Shown here piece after piece: positions 7,138 to 15,703 of a stretch of DNA of 18,771 bases (position 1 is its first letter; every line of letters starts with the position of its first letter). Origin of the DNA: Clostridiales bacterium. GTDB lineage: Bacteria; Bacillota; Clostridia; Oscillospirales; Acutalibacteraceae. The notes below the pieces were generated by a model that was not told where the DNA came from, searched no databases, and worked only from the letters and a program-made list of their open reading frames with translations. Both the position numbers and the translations under genes were made by a program. The stretch spans positions 1 through 18,771 of the forward strand of contig JAAYWU010000009.1 of assembly GCA_012516295.1 (NCBI GenBank), in the 5' to 3' direction.

Positions 7138-8004
7138 ATATTTATCCCATACGCCGGCCACCACGCGGGCGATGCCGTTAAAATCCTTTTCGACCCGTAT
7201 CCGGCCCAATCCGGCGGCCTGAAAAAGGGCCGCCACCTCCGCCGCCTGCCCGTCGCCGACTTCAACCGCCGCAATGCCGCCGGGCTTTAATTTCGGAAGC
7301 CAAAGCTTTGCAATTGCGCGGTAAAACAGAAGACCGTCCGCGCCGCCGTCCAGCGCCGTACGCGGCTCGTGCTTCACTTCTTCCTGCAAGGTTTCCATTT
7401 CATCAGTTGTAACGTAGGGCGGGTTGGAAACGATACCATCCCATTCCGGGAATTCCTCCGCTCCCGGACGCAGAACATCCATACGGAGCGGCGTTACATT
7501 GCGAAGCCCCGTATTCCGGATATTTTTTTGCAAATAGGAAAATGCGCCGTCGTAAAGTTCCACGGCGCATATCCGCGCTTTTGGATAAAAAGAAGCCAGG
7601 CCGAGCGCAACCGCGCCCGTGCCGGAGCAGAGATCCAATATCGCCGGATTGTTCTTTCCTTTTAAAAGCTCCGCCGCGGTACGCACCAGAAGCTCCGTTT
7701 CCTCGCGCGGGATTAAAACGCCCTCTCCGACCAGCAATTCCAGCTCCATAAACGGCCATTTGCCAAGGATATACTGGAGCGGCCTGCCCTGCGCGCGTTC
7801 TTCCACCAGGGCGGCATATTCCTCGGCCTTTGCGGCCTGCGCCGGCTCCCTTTCGTGGACGGCGAGCTGTTGCCGGTTATAACCGAATACTTTCTGGAAC
7901 AGGCACGCCGCGTCAAACGCGGGGCTTTCGTTCCCCGCGGCGGCCAGCCTGCTTTTCCCTTTACGGTAGGTTTCTCCCAAAGTCAACGTCCGCACCGCTT
8001 TCAA
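7135..8004 (-). CDS. prmC: Peptide chain release factor N5-glutamine methyltransferase
   Basis: Methylates the glutamine of the GGQ motif in release factors RF1 and RF2 using S-adenosylmethionine. The protein has up to 289 residues: an N-terminal helical domain, [10 protein letters not shown] and [11 protein letters not shown] before the Rossmann fold, the SAM-binding loop [12 protein letters not shown] (about 123-134), and the catalytic SNPPYV (NPPY at 194-197). The frame opens with TTG at 8004, overlapping the yqhQ stop by four bases (TTGA); the nearest purine-rich site (GAGGA) is rather far, so coupling to yqhQ, or a start a few codons later near [10 protein letters not shown], is possible. 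prfA, its frequent partner, is not next to it; recA follows. Function is firm, exact start is not. Confidence 0.93.
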   Translation of the reverse strand: MKAVRTLTLGETYRKGKSRLAAAGNESPAFDAACLFQKVFGYNRQQLAVHEREPAQAAKAEEYAALVEERAQGRPLQYILGKWPFMELELLVGEGVLIPREETELLVRTAAELLKGKNNPAILDLCSGTGAVALGLASFYPKARICAVELYDGAFSYLQKNIRNTGLRNVTPLRMDVLRPGAEEFPEWDGIVSNPPYVTTDEMETLQEEVKHEPRTALDGGADGLLFYRAIAKLWLPKLKPGGIAAVEVGDGQAAEVAALFQAAGLGRIRVEKDFNGIARVVAGVWDKY

Positions 8005-8957
8005 CCGACTTGTATTTTATCCTCGCCGTTTTCAGGAATAACCTGCTGCATGGCGGCGATGGCAACCTCGATCATACTGTCGTCGGGCTCCTGCGTGGTG
8101 ATGTGCTGCATCCAAAGCCCCGGTGCGGAAATGATGCGGGTCGCGGTGTTTTCGCACCGGCCGCAGAGGCGGATGAATTCATAACCGATCCCCATAATCA
8201 GCGGGATGCACAGGATTTTTACAATCGTCCGGACAAAGGGGTTGCCGAACGGGATAAAGAAACCCACGATGATGCCCAGCAGCAGCATAATAACCAGGAA
8301 GCTTGTTCCGCAGCGCGGATGGAACCGGCTGTGGCGGCGCACGTTTTCCACCGTAAGCTCCTCATTGTTTTCATAGCAGAAAATCGTTTTATGTTCCGCC
8401 CCGTGGTACTGGAAAAGCCGTTTAATTTCCGGCAGACGGGAGCAAAAATAAATGTAAATGATAAAAATCGCAATGCGCATAATACCTTCCACAACAGACC
8501 GCCAAGGCGCAAAGCCGGGGCCGGCAACGTAGTCGCGGATCAGGTTAAAGAGGAAGGTCGGAAGCATAAAGAACAGGACAACTGCCAGCAAGAGCCCCAG
8601 AACCGTGCTTGCAACCATGATTGCGTTCATCATTTTATCGCCGAAGGTTTTCTCCACCCATTTGTCAAATTTAGACGGCTCCTCATCCTCTTCCAATCCC
8701 GCCTTCTCAACGGAGACGGAAAGCGCCTTGTAGCCCATCGTAAGCGAATCGATCATCGCCGCCACGCCGCGGAGCAGCGGCAGGCGGAAAACCGGATACT
8801 TATCCTTTATAAATCCGGTGCTCATTTCCTCAAGGGAGATACTGCCGTCGCTTAACCGCACGGCGATTTCGGTTTTCTTGGGACCGCGCATCAGAATCCC
8901 TTCGATCAGCGCCTGCCCACCGATGGACGTGATGCATTTTGTTTTTTCTCTAGCCAT
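8001..8957 (-). CDS. YqhQ-type DUF1385 membrane protein
   Basis: Conserved integral membrane protein of unknown function, 318 residues. The start SIGGQALIEGILMRGP (11-26) and the blocks HGAEHKTI (185-192) and HPRCGTSF (213-220) are the family signatures; the histidine, glutamate and cysteine residues in them suggest a metal-binding site at the membrane face (inference). Hydrophobic segments lie at about 112-140, 157-173, 218-237 and 243-264. The ATG at 8957 overlaps the end of the histidine kinase gene by eight bases, and its own stop overlaps prmC by four. In many Firmicutes this family lies next to prmC and prfA, so its presence here is expected even though its job is unknown. The family call is firm. 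Confidence 0.9.
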   Translation of the reverse strand: MAREKTKCITSIGGQALIEGILMRGPKKTEIAVRLSDGSISLEEMSTGFIKDKYPVFRLPLLRGVAAMIDSLTMGYKALSVSVEKAGLEEDEEPSKFDKWVEKTFGDKMMNAIMVASTVLGLLLAVVLFFMLPTFLFNLIRDYVAGPGFAPWRSVVEGIMRIAIFIIYIYFCSRLPEIKRLFQYHGAEHKTIFCYENNEELTVENVRRHSRFHPRCGTSFLVIMLLLGIIVGFFIPFGNPFVRTIVKILCIPLIMGIGYEFIRLCGRCENTATRIISAPGLWMQHITTQEPDDSMIEVAIAAMQQVIPENGEDKIQVG

Positions 8958-10416
8958 TCTGTTCGGAGTTCCTTTCTTCGTTCTCTGCTTCCGTTTCCGG
9001 GGCGTCTTCCATCTGTTTTAAAGTAGGAATAAAAATTGTTACAGCCGTACCGACGTTTTCGTGGCTCTCGATTTCCAAGCTGCCGGAATGAAGCTTCATG
9101 ATTTCATCGGCAAGCGCAAGCCCGATTCCCGAACCGCGCACCGTTTGATTGGCCTTGTAGAATTTCCGCTTGACCTTCGACAGGTGCTCTGCCGGGATTC
9201 CGCAGCCGTTGTCGCTGATTACCACGCGGATAAACCCGCCCGTTTCCGAGGCGGTAATGCTGATGGTTCCGCCCTCGTCGGTATATTTCAGGGCATTGTC
9301 AATAATATTCACAAACACCTGCCGCAGCCGGTTGATGTCGCCCAGAACCGGCGAGAGCATGGCGGGTTCTTCGTAAAGCAGGAACTTATGCTCCATCTTG
9401 GCGCGCTCGCTGAACATATACACAGCTTCGCCCAGCTCGGCAAGAATGTCGATCTTGTCCATCGTCAGCGTTATGCGGCCGCTCTGCATGCGGGAAAAGT
9501 CGAGCAGCTCCTCCACGATGCCGGAAAGGCGCTCGGATTCGCGGATAATAATTCCCATGCCGCGTTCAAAGGTTTCCTTGTCGTTTTCACTCACCTGCAT
9601 GGTTTCCGCCCAGCCCTTGATTGCGGTAAGCGGCGTGCGCAGCTCATGCGAAACAGAAGAAATAAAGTCGTTTTTCATTTTTTCGGCGGCTCCCAGTTCG
9701 TCCGCCATGTCGTTGATGGTGTCGCAAAGCTGCCCGATTTCGTCGTCGTTCACCTTTTGGATGCGCGCCTTAAAATCCCCCTGCGCAATACGCTTGGCGG
9801 TAGCGCCGATCTCCTTGATCGGGGTGATAATAGAGTTCATAAAATAAAAATTCGAGATAATGACAAAAAGGATGATCAGAAGCCCCGCCAAAATCAGCGT
9901 GCCGCTGATGAGGAATACCTGCTTGTCGGCTTCCTGAAGGGAAGACACGTAACGGATTGCGCCCACGAAATTCCCGCGGTTATTGCGCATAACGCGCGTA
10001 ACGGCGATCACCTTTTCCCCGCTGGTCAACTGGCCCGTCCAGGTACCGTATCCGCTGGTGCTGGTAAGCGCGTGATGGTAATCCGGCATGGGCTGGTTTT
10101 CATCCGGTGCGAAGCCGATGGAGGTGATGATGATTTTCCCGTTGGAATTGAATACCATCAGTTCCATGCTTTCTTTGTTCGGAAAGTTTTCCACATAATT
10201 GCGGGCGGCTGTGCTGAATTCACTGGGCGATTTCCGCCCGTAATCGGCAAATACGTTCGTCAGCTCGTCGGAACGGCTGCTCAGCGCCGTCTGTATTCCA
10301 TTGTAAACATAATCGCGTATTACATAGGAAAGGGTCAAAATCAGCGTAACCAAAATAAACAGGATTACGCCGAAGCTGTTCAAAAGCCAGCGCCGAGTAA
10401 TGCCGGTTACTTTCAT
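8950..10416 (-). CDS. Sensor histidine kinase (HAMP, HisKA, HATPase)
   Basis: Membrane sensor kinase of the PhoR/ResE type, 488 residues from MKVTGITRRWLL. A membrane helix (about 13-33) is followed by an extracellular region of about 130 residues with a Cache/PAS-like look (MELMVFNSNGKIIITS), a second helix (about 168-193), a HAMP linker (ITPIKEIGATAKRIAQGDF), the HisKA site SVSHELRTPL with phosphoacceptor H257, and an ATPase domain with N box NIIDNALKYT (N374), DNGCGIP and GSGIGLAL. ATG 10416 is preferred over GTG 10467 because a GGGG/GAGG tract precedes it and the longer form lies inside the regulator gene. It follows the response regulator after 38 bases. The signal is unknown; the co-encoded lipoprotein may contribute to sensing. 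Confidence 0.94.
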   Translation of the reverse strand: MKVTGITRRWLLNSFGVILFILVTLILTLSYVIRDYVYNGIQTALSSRSDELTNVFADYGRKSPSEFSTAARNYVENFPNKESMELMVFNSNGKIIITSIGFAPDENQPMPDYHHALTSTSGYGTWTGQLTSGEKVIAVTRVMRNNRGNFVGAIRYVSSLQEADKQVFLISGTLILAGLLIILFVIISNFYFMNSIITPIKEIGATAKRIAQGDFKARIQKVNDDEIGQLCDTINDMADELGAAEKMKNDFISSVSHELRTPLTAIKGWAETMQVSENDKETFERGMGIIIRESERLSGIVEELLDFSRMQSGRITLTMDKIDILAELGEAVYMFSERAKMEHKFLLYEEPAMLSPVLGDINRLRQVFVNIIDNALKYTDEGGTISITASETGGFIRVVISDNGCGIPAEHLSKVKRKFYKANQTVRGSGIGLALADEIMKLHSGSLEIESHENVGTAVTIFIPTLKQMEDAPETEAENEERNSEQNG

Positions 10417-10454
10417 TCCTCTTTCCCCTTCCTTTAATTTGAAAATTCTTCGGT

Positions 10455-11159
10455 TCAGGCTTCCCACTTATAGCCAAGTCCCCAAATCGTAACAATATGC
10501 TTCGGGTTCGACGGCTCATCCTCCACCTTCATGCGGAGCCGGCGAATGTTAACGTCCACGATTTTCTCCTCACCGAAATAGGATTCGCCCCAAACATGCT
10601 TTAAAATATCGCTGCGGTCCAGCGCGGTGCCCGGATTGGAAAAGAAATACTCCATGATCTGGAATTCCACCTGCGTCAGTTCTATCGGCACGCCCTTTTT
10701 CAAGAGCGTCCTGCTCCGAAGGTTCAGGGCAAATTCGCCGGAACGGATTTCCTCTTTGAAATTATTTTCATTGCGCATCTGTTCCAGCGCGACGCGGCGG
10801 TACACCGCGTCCACACGGGCAACCAGCTCGCTTGGGCTGAACGGCTTTGTAACGTAGTCGTCGGCGCCCATCATCAGCCCGCTGACCTTATCCATTTCCT
10901 GGGTGCGCGCGGTAAGAAGGATAATGCCGATCGAACCGCTTTTCTGCCGGAATTCCTTGCACACGGCAAGGCCGTCGTACTTGCCCGGCATCATAATATC
11001 CAGTACGGCAACGTCAATATTGCCGCCCTCGCGCTCGTACAGTTCCAACGCTTCTTCCCCGTTGGCCGCTTCCAGCGTGTTGTAACCCGCGCGTTTCAAA
11101 TTAATAACCACAAATTCTCGAATTGCCTGTTCGTCTTCGGCAACAAGGATGTTTTTCAT
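10455..11159 (-). CDS. OmpR/PhoB-family response regulator
   Basis: DNA-binding partner of the downstream sensor kinase. The 234 residues hold a receiver domain with the acidic pair in VAEDEQ, phosphoacceptor D54 (VLDIMMPG), the conserved threonine of LLTAR and lysine of TKPFSPSELVARV, then a winged-helix domain (about 137-232) with ELTQVEFQIMEYFFSNPG, RSDILKHVWG and DVNIRRLRMKVE. ATG 11159 has GGAGG eight bases upstream. It lies 25 bases after the lipoprotein gene and ends 38 bases before the kinase start, so the three are probably one transcript. The final IWGLGYKWEA is the usual wing end. The genes it regulates cannot be read from the window. Confidence 0.95.
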   Translation of the reverse strand: MKNILVAEDEQAIREFVVINLKRAGYNTLEAANGEEALELYEREGGNIDVAVLDIMMPGKYDGLAVCKEFRQKSGSIGIILLTARTQEMDKVSGLMMGADDYVTKPFSPSELVARVDAVYRRVALEQMRNENNFKEEIRSGEFALNLRSRTLLKKGVPIELTQVEFQIMEYFFSNPGTALDRSDILKHVWGESYFGEEKIVDVNIRRLRMKVEDEPSNPKHIVTIWGLGYKWEA

Positions 11160-11184
11160 ACCTGTTCCTCCGTTTATCCAATAA

Positions 11185-12525
11185 TTATTCCTGATTCATC
11201 AGTTTAAAGCTGTTCTTCACATCGCTGCTGCTTAAAGACAGCGGATTATGCCGCGAAGGAGAACATGCCGCAAAAATCATATTATTCGATTCCATAAGCT
11301 CATAAAAGCCCGGGGCCGCTTCGCCGCCGTCCCATTCCTTTTCAGAAAACACCTGTATCTTCAGAAGCGGATCGCCCAACAGGCCCCCCGCCTGCTTTTT
11401 GTCCGCCTTCCACTCGTAGAAGGTGACCGTGCGCGTTACCGTATCCGCCTTGGTTGTAATCCGGCCGCGCCACATATCCGGGATTAAAAACCAGTATCCG
11501 TCGGAATAATCGAGCACCATGCTCATGGCACGCACCATCTCGCCGGTTTGGGTATCGTAACGGTTCCAATCCGTAATATAGGCGGCCTCGTCCTTTGTCT
11601 GCGCGTCGTAACCCGGCATCAGGCTGACAATCGGCACCTCAATGATTTTATCATTGTTAATATCCTTTGACACCACGAAAGTATCCCGCTTGGTGTAGTT
11701 TGCTATGTTGGACTTTGGATCAAAGAAGGGCGATTTTAAACTCCTGGTCGTTTTATCCCAGTAAAGCATTTCCGTCACAAGGGTATTCGCGCTTTCCATC
11801 CCGTCCAGCACAATGCCGTTCTGCTTTTCGTTAATCAGCCCGGTCTGGACGGACGCATATTTGGTAACCGCGCTGTCCATCTGGCAGGAACCCATGATTT
11901 CCACGTTCCCGTCCTTGATTCGGAACAATCGGGCAAGCGCGGGCTGGTCGCCCACGCTGACGCTCGCGGTAAAGATTTCATCCCTGCCGTCGCCGTCAAA
12001 ATCCATAACCGCCATCTCGGTATATGTCTGGTCAACCTTCAGTTCGTTCATTTTCCCGTTTTTATAATAATAGACACAGATGGTGCTCGTATTATTCAGG
12101 CTGTTCCCCCAGCCGACGATCACATCGTCCTTTCCGTCGCCGGTCACATCCCCGAAGCAGACTTTATCCACCTGCGCCGCCGGGTTGTTAAAAAAGCCCA
12201 TGTCGACCCATTTGCCGCCGTCCTTCTTCATAAACATGAGATCGGTTCCGGTTGTCTCGTCGCCTTTTTGAAAAATGGCCATAGCCTCGTCATTTTTATC
12301 TCCGCAGACGTCATGAGTAATGATTGCCGAACGGTAATCCCCGGTGCGCGGGTATTTCAGCGTCATTTTCCCGTCAGTTTTGCTTTCCAGCAAAGTGTGA
12401 ATATCCGCTTTTTCGCCGGTCGGCTTCGGCGGACGCATCAGCGTCTGCGCGTCCAGGCCAACAAACGAGCAGCCCGACAGCGTCAGGGCCAGCACAAGCG
12501 CCATTGCTACAGCTTTCAGCTTCAT
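11185..12525 (-). CDS. FG-GAP/VCBS-repeat lipoprotein linked to a two-component system
   Basis: Predicted surface lipoprotein of 446 residues with unknown function. The signal peptide ends in the lipobox LSGC (C19). The rest carries calcium-loop repeats of FG-GAP type: DVCGDKND (72-79), DVTGDGKDD (126-134), DFDGDGRDE (175-183) and a weaker DINNDKIIE (288-296). The roughly 50-residue spacing, with one degenerate copy between the last two, suggests beta-propeller blades. A C-terminal part rich in aromatic residues (TVTFYEWKAD) follows. The ATG at 12525 has a purine-rich leader (AAGG and GGTG). An extended -10 promoter lies just upstream, and the response regulator starts 25 bases after the stop. 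The operon suggests an external sensing or accessory role for the kinase (inference). Confidence 0.88.
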   Translation of the reverse strand: MKLKAVAMALVLALTLSGCSFVGLDAQTLMRPPKPTGEKADIHTLLESKTDGKMTLKYPRTGDYRSAIITHDVCGDKNDEAMAIFQKGDETTGTDLMFMKKDGGKWVDMGFFNNPAAQVDKVCFGDVTGDGKDDVIVGWGNSLNNTSTICVYYYKNGKMNELKVDQTYTEMAVMDFDGDGRDEIFTASVSVGDQPALARLFRIKDGNVEIMGSCQMDSAVTKYASVQTGLINEKQNGIVLDGMESANTLVTEMLYWDKTTRSLKSPFFDPKSNIANYTKRDTFVVSKDINNDKIIEVPIVSLMPGYDAQTKDEAAYITDWNRYDTQTGEMVRAMSMVLDYSDGYWFLIPDMWRGRITTKADTVTRTVTFYEWKADKKQAGGLLGDPLLKIQVFSEKEWDGGEAAPGFYELMESNNMIFAACSPSRHNPLSLSSSDVKNSFKLMNQE

Positions 12526-12560
12526 TTCACCACGCCTTTTCCTTTTCTCGTCGATTATTC

Positions 12561-12589
12561 ATTATAACATTTTCTCACCGAAATGAACA
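12561..12589 (-). promoter_or_regulatory. Promoter of the lipoprotein/two-component operon
   Basis: On the minus strand TGTTCA (12589-12584) is followed after 17 bases by a perfect TATAAT (12566-12561) with a TG one base upstream, making an extended -10. It lies 36 bases before the lipoprotein ATG. The -35 match is weak, but the extended -10 compensates. Confidence 0.75.
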
Positions 12590-12708
12590 GTATCAATTAT
12601 GTAATCGTGACCCGTCAAGAATACAAGCACCGCGTGCGGAACCATATTTGTAATACCCTTTCAAAACGAAAACACTCCCTTCGGCACCGGCAGCTTTTTG
12701 CAAGCGAA

Positions 12709-12740
12709 AGCCGCCGCACGGTTTTCACCATGCGGCGGCT
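12709..12740 (-). terminator. Terminator of the ABC transporter/DUF5107 operon
   Basis: AGCCGCCGCA and TGCGGCGGCT form a ten-base-pair stem, with an inner GG/CC, around a short loop, followed on the minus strand by a short T-rich stretch (TTTCGCTT). It lies 21 bases past the stop of the DUF5107 gene. The stretch between it and the lipoprotein promoter (12590-12708) shows nothing I can name. Confidence 0.75.
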
Positions 12741-12760
12741 AAGATGTATTTATGGATTCA

Positions 12761-14791
12761 TCAGGAGGAAATCGTCATGCGGAAATCCAGATTGTACGGT
12801 GGATGGCAATTCGCCCTCACCTCGTCCAGAAGTACGTGCCAGTCCGGCACGCCCCTCTCCTGCGCAAGGCGTACCGCCTGCACGTTGAACCATGTGTCCA
12901 GCAGCATGGTTTCCCCTTCGCGCATGACGGCGAAATCGCTTGCAAACTGCTCTTCCAGGAAGTCCCATTTCTGCAGTTCAAACGCGGCCTGCACGGTGTT
13001 CAGACGAACACGCTCCACGTTTTTCAGCGCTTGGGGAAGATCCCTGTAACAATTCCACGCACGCTCAAAACGGCCGGCCCTTGTAAAAATATCGATTGCA
13101 TCCTGGGCAAAAACGGCGGACTGCTCCGCGCCGCCCAGCGAAAGCGCCTGTTCCATGTACTCGCAGGCGGTCTCCCAATCTTCCTCCTGCGCCGCGGCGC
13201 TGGCAAGGTTGCGGCAGCAAATCGCGGTGGGCCGCAGTTTCAGGGACTGTTCCATTGCCGCTACGCCCTCCTGCCATTTCCCCTCCTCGTAGAGCATCAG
13301 GCCAAGGTGCAGCAACACGGCTGCGTTCCGGTTTTCCTCCTTTTCAAGGGAGCGAGCCAAAAGCGCCGCCCAGCGGGAATCGGTCATCCACGAAACGGGC
13401 AGGGTGCCCGGCTCAAGATCGGGCAGTTTTCCCGTCCGCAGCAGGGCAAGCCACGGCGCTTGCTGAGTCCCCATGGTCTCCCGGGGGAAAACCAGCCCTT
13501 TCGGGACAATTTCCGGATCGCGCTCCGCTTCCAAAGCGCCCCAGCCGCTGCCGAAATGCAGGATTTCATCCGGCGCGGCGTCCTCCAGGCTTTCGAAACG
13601 GCGATCCGCCCGTTTCAGCTCTTCCGCGCCCAAGCGGCCTTCCACAAGATCATAAACATAAGCTTTGGATTTCTCCCAGCTTGCAAAAGCGCGGCTTGTG
13701 TCCACGTTCATGCCGCCGAATGCCTGTGTAAAGCGCACACAGCCGTTCGGAGCAATATCGCGCCCATGCACCTGCGTCGGCGAAAGCCCCGCCTGGATTT
13801 CAAAGTAATCGCCCTGCCCATCCAACGACAGGAAATCCTTCCAGTGCCTGCCGCCGCGCTGAACCCCCCAGCAGAACATTTTGCGGTAGCGCAGCGTCGG
13901 CGTGGAGCGCTCCCAAAAGGCGGTTCCGTCATTGTATGCGGCAACCTCCCACGCATCGGAGAAAAGCGGCCGGTTCTGGAAAAAGTATTCATTGGAATAC
14001 GGAAGATTGCGGGGATAACTGCCATCCTTGCCGTTCAGGGTTTTTAAAAACGGCATGGTGTCGTGCGCAAAGCCGCGAACGCTTTGGGAAGTCATTGTTT
14101 CCGGCTGAATGCAGATCACCCCGTCGCTCCCCGAGAACACGCGTACGTTGTGCTCCTCGCGCACAGCGATATTCGTCCACCAGTATAGCGGCACGCTTTC
14201 CGGTTTTGTGTTTACAATTTTCACGTGCGCAAAAAGGCAGGCGGAATCTTCCGGCAGATGAAAGTCCACCTGAAGGAAAAAGCATTTCTGGCGCTCATAT
14301 TCGTACATCCGCAAAAACGGTGTCCCGTCGGAATCCGTACAACGCGCAAAAAACATCGGCTCGCAGGTAAGGCAGGTATGCCCGAACTGCCCCAGGTTCC
14401 ACTCGATGCCACCCGAAAACCACGCGTTGCGGATGGCAAGGTTCGCAATGCGCAGCACCGGGTTGGTAAACAGAAGCTCCCGCCCGGCCTTCTTATCGAA
14501 AAGCGACCAGAGCCGCCCGCCGTAATCGGCAAGGAATTCCGCGCGGAGAAAATCATTTTCCATAACGATGGCTGCAAGCTCCCGCTCCTGCAAATCCCTG
14601 TGGTAACTCTCCTGCACTAAATACGGCAGTTCCCGGAAACCGGTCTGGTAGCCGAACCCCTCGCGTTCGTTTTCCAAAAGCCCGGCGTCGATGAGGGTTT
14701 TGTTTTGTTCGCGGTCGCGAAAGCGCGGCAGAGGATTTCCGTTTTCCAGTACGGCGCCCTGTATTTTCAATGCGGTGCGGTATATTTTCAA
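12761..14791 (-). CDS. DUF5107-domain protein with C-terminal TPR repeats
   Basis: Large cytoplasmic protein (676 residues from TTG 14791) of unknown enzymatic role. The N-terminal half matches the DUF5107 family pattern as I know it, a galactose-mutarotase-like beta-sandwich: NDFLRAEFLADYGGRLWSL, SGGIEWNLGQFGH, YWWTNIAV and FEIQAGLSPTQVHG. The C-terminal part (about 485-555 and beyond) has TPR-like helical pairs (LHLGLMLYEEGKWQEGVAAMEQSLKLRP and the next copy). There is no signal peptide. I prefer TTG 14791 because GGGGAG lies nine bases upstream; the frame also opens at GTG 14842 inside the permease gene. It is the last gene of the sugar transporter operon, so it probably binds or processes the imported carbohydrate (inference). 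No glycoside hydrolase is present in the operon. Confidence 0.82.
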   Translation of the reverse strand: MKIYRTALKIQGAVLENGNPLPRFRDREQNKTLIDAGLLENEREGFGYQTGFRELPYLVQESYHRDLQERELAAIVMENDFLRAEFLADYGGRLWSLFDKKAGRELLFTNPVLRIANLAIRNAWFSGGIEWNLGQFGHTCLTCEPMFFARCTDSDGTPFLRMYEYERQKCFFLQVDFHLPEDSACLFAHVKIVNTKPESVPLYWWTNIAVREEHNVRVFSGSDGVICIQPETMTSQSVRGFAHDTMPFLKTLNGKDGSYPRNLPYSNEYFFQNRPLFSDAWEVAAYNDGTAFWERSTPTLRYRKMFCWGVQRGGRHWKDFLSLDGQGDYFEIQAGLSPTQVHGRDIAPNGCVRFTQAFGGMNVDTSRAFASWEKSKAYVYDLVEGRLGAEELKRADRRFESLEDAAPDEILHFGSGWGALEAERDPEIVPKGLVFPRETMGTQQAPWLALLRTGKLPDLEPGTLPVSWMTDSRWAALLARSLEKEENRNAAVLLHLGLMLYEEGKWQEGVAAMEQSLKLRPTAICCRNLASAAAQEEDWETACEYMEQALSLGGAEQSAVFAQDAIDIFTRAGRFERAWNCYRDLPQALKNVERVRLNTVQAAFELQKWDFLEEQFASDFAVMREGETMLLDTWFNVQAVRLAQERGVPDWHVLLDEVRANCHPPYNLDFRMTISS

Positions 14792-14822
14792 TTGAAACGT
14801 CTCCCCATTTGTTATTCGGTCA

Positions 14823-15689
14823 TCATCCCTTGATCGCGCCACCCGTTACACCGGCGATAATCTTCTCGGATAGGAAAATATAAAGGATGAATGTAGGCAG
14901 GAACACGATTACGACGGCGGCGAACATTCCGCCCCAGTCGCCCGTGTAGCGCATGGACTGGATCATGGAATACAATCCGACCGCCACCGGCCGGGTCTTC
15001 GCGGTATTGGCAAAAATCAGGGAGATGAAATATTCATTCCAAATCGTAATAAAATTAAAAATGCTGACCGTAATGATTCCGGGCTGTGCCAGCGGAAGCA
15101 TAATCGTCCAGAACGTTTTCATCGGAGAACAGCCGTCGATGGCGGCCGCCTCTTCGAACGTAACCGAAAGGTTCCGGAAGAAGGTATTCAAAAAGAAAAT
15201 CGTAAAGGGCAGGTTTACCGCAATATAAAGGAAAATAACAAGCCCCTTGGACTGATTCATATGAAGCTGGCTGAAAAGCGAGAACAGCGGCATGATAATC
15301 ATGATCGCCGGAATGCCCAGCGCCGTTGCGAACAGGTTCTGAATCAGGCCGTTCCCGCGGAATTTAAAGCGGCTGAGCACATAGGCGGCGGGTGCGCCGA
15401 GAATGATGACCGCTGTGCAGGAAATGGCTGTATAGAGAAGGGAATTCATAAAATAACTGGAAACCTTCTGCGTTTTCCATGCCTTCACATAGTTTTCCGG
15501 ATGCAGTCCGGTTGCAAATTTGAAAATATTCCCGTCGAAAATCTCTCTCGTGGTAGAGAAGGAAGCCAAAATAATCCATCCGATCAGAACGAATGTAAAA
15601 ATCACCCAAATTCCGACAATAATATAACCCGGGGCCAGGGCCATTTCCTTTTTCCAGTTGATTTTTTCTTTTATCTTTTTCTCCTTCAT
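14823..15689 (-). CDS. Carbohydrate ABC transporter permease (MalG/LacG type)
   Basis: Inner-membrane subunit of a CUT1-type sugar importer, 288 residues. About six hydrophobic segments are visible, starting near residues 19-43 and including 84-105, 118-140, 149-170 and 255-275. The EAA loop that contacts the ATPase is EEAAAIDGCSPMKTFWTIMLPLAQPGI (179 onward), and the C-terminus (ISEKIIAGVTGGAIKG-like ending LSEKIIAGVTGGAIKG) is typical of the MalG branch. ATG 15689 follows the other permease by 14 bases with a GGGGGG tract upstream. No ATP-binding subunit is encoded in the window, so a shared MsiK/MsmK-type ATPase elsewhere is expected. The substrate cannot be told from sequence. Confidence 0.93.
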   Translation of the reverse strand: MKEKKIKEKINWKKEMALAPGYIIVGIWVIFTFVLIGWIILASFSTTREIFDGNIFKFATGLHPENYVKAWKTQKVSSYFMNSLLYTAISCTAVIILGAPAAYVLSRFKFRGNGLIQNLFATALGIPAIMIIMPLFSLFSQLHMNQSKGLVIFLYIAVNLPFTIFFLNTFFRNLSVTFEEAAAIDGCSPMKTFWTIMLPLAQPGIITVSIFNFITIWNEYFISLIFANTAKTRPVAVGLYSMIQSMRYTGDWGGMFAAVVIVFLPTFILYIFLSEKIIAGVTGGAIKG

Positions 15690-15703
15690 TGCTCCGTCCC
15701 CCC

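Noticed and set aside
9061..10437. Long plus-strand open frame of 458 codons opposite the histidine kinase
   Set aside because: It is the antisense shadow of a clear kinase gene; no ribosome binding site or recognisable domain. The same applies to long plus-strand frames at 5963-6877, 7830-8855 and 12752-14047.
10417..10467. Histidine kinase start at GTG 10467
   Set aside because: It lies partly inside the response regulator gene, has no ribosome binding site, and the ATG at 10416 is well placed after a GGGG/GAGG tract.
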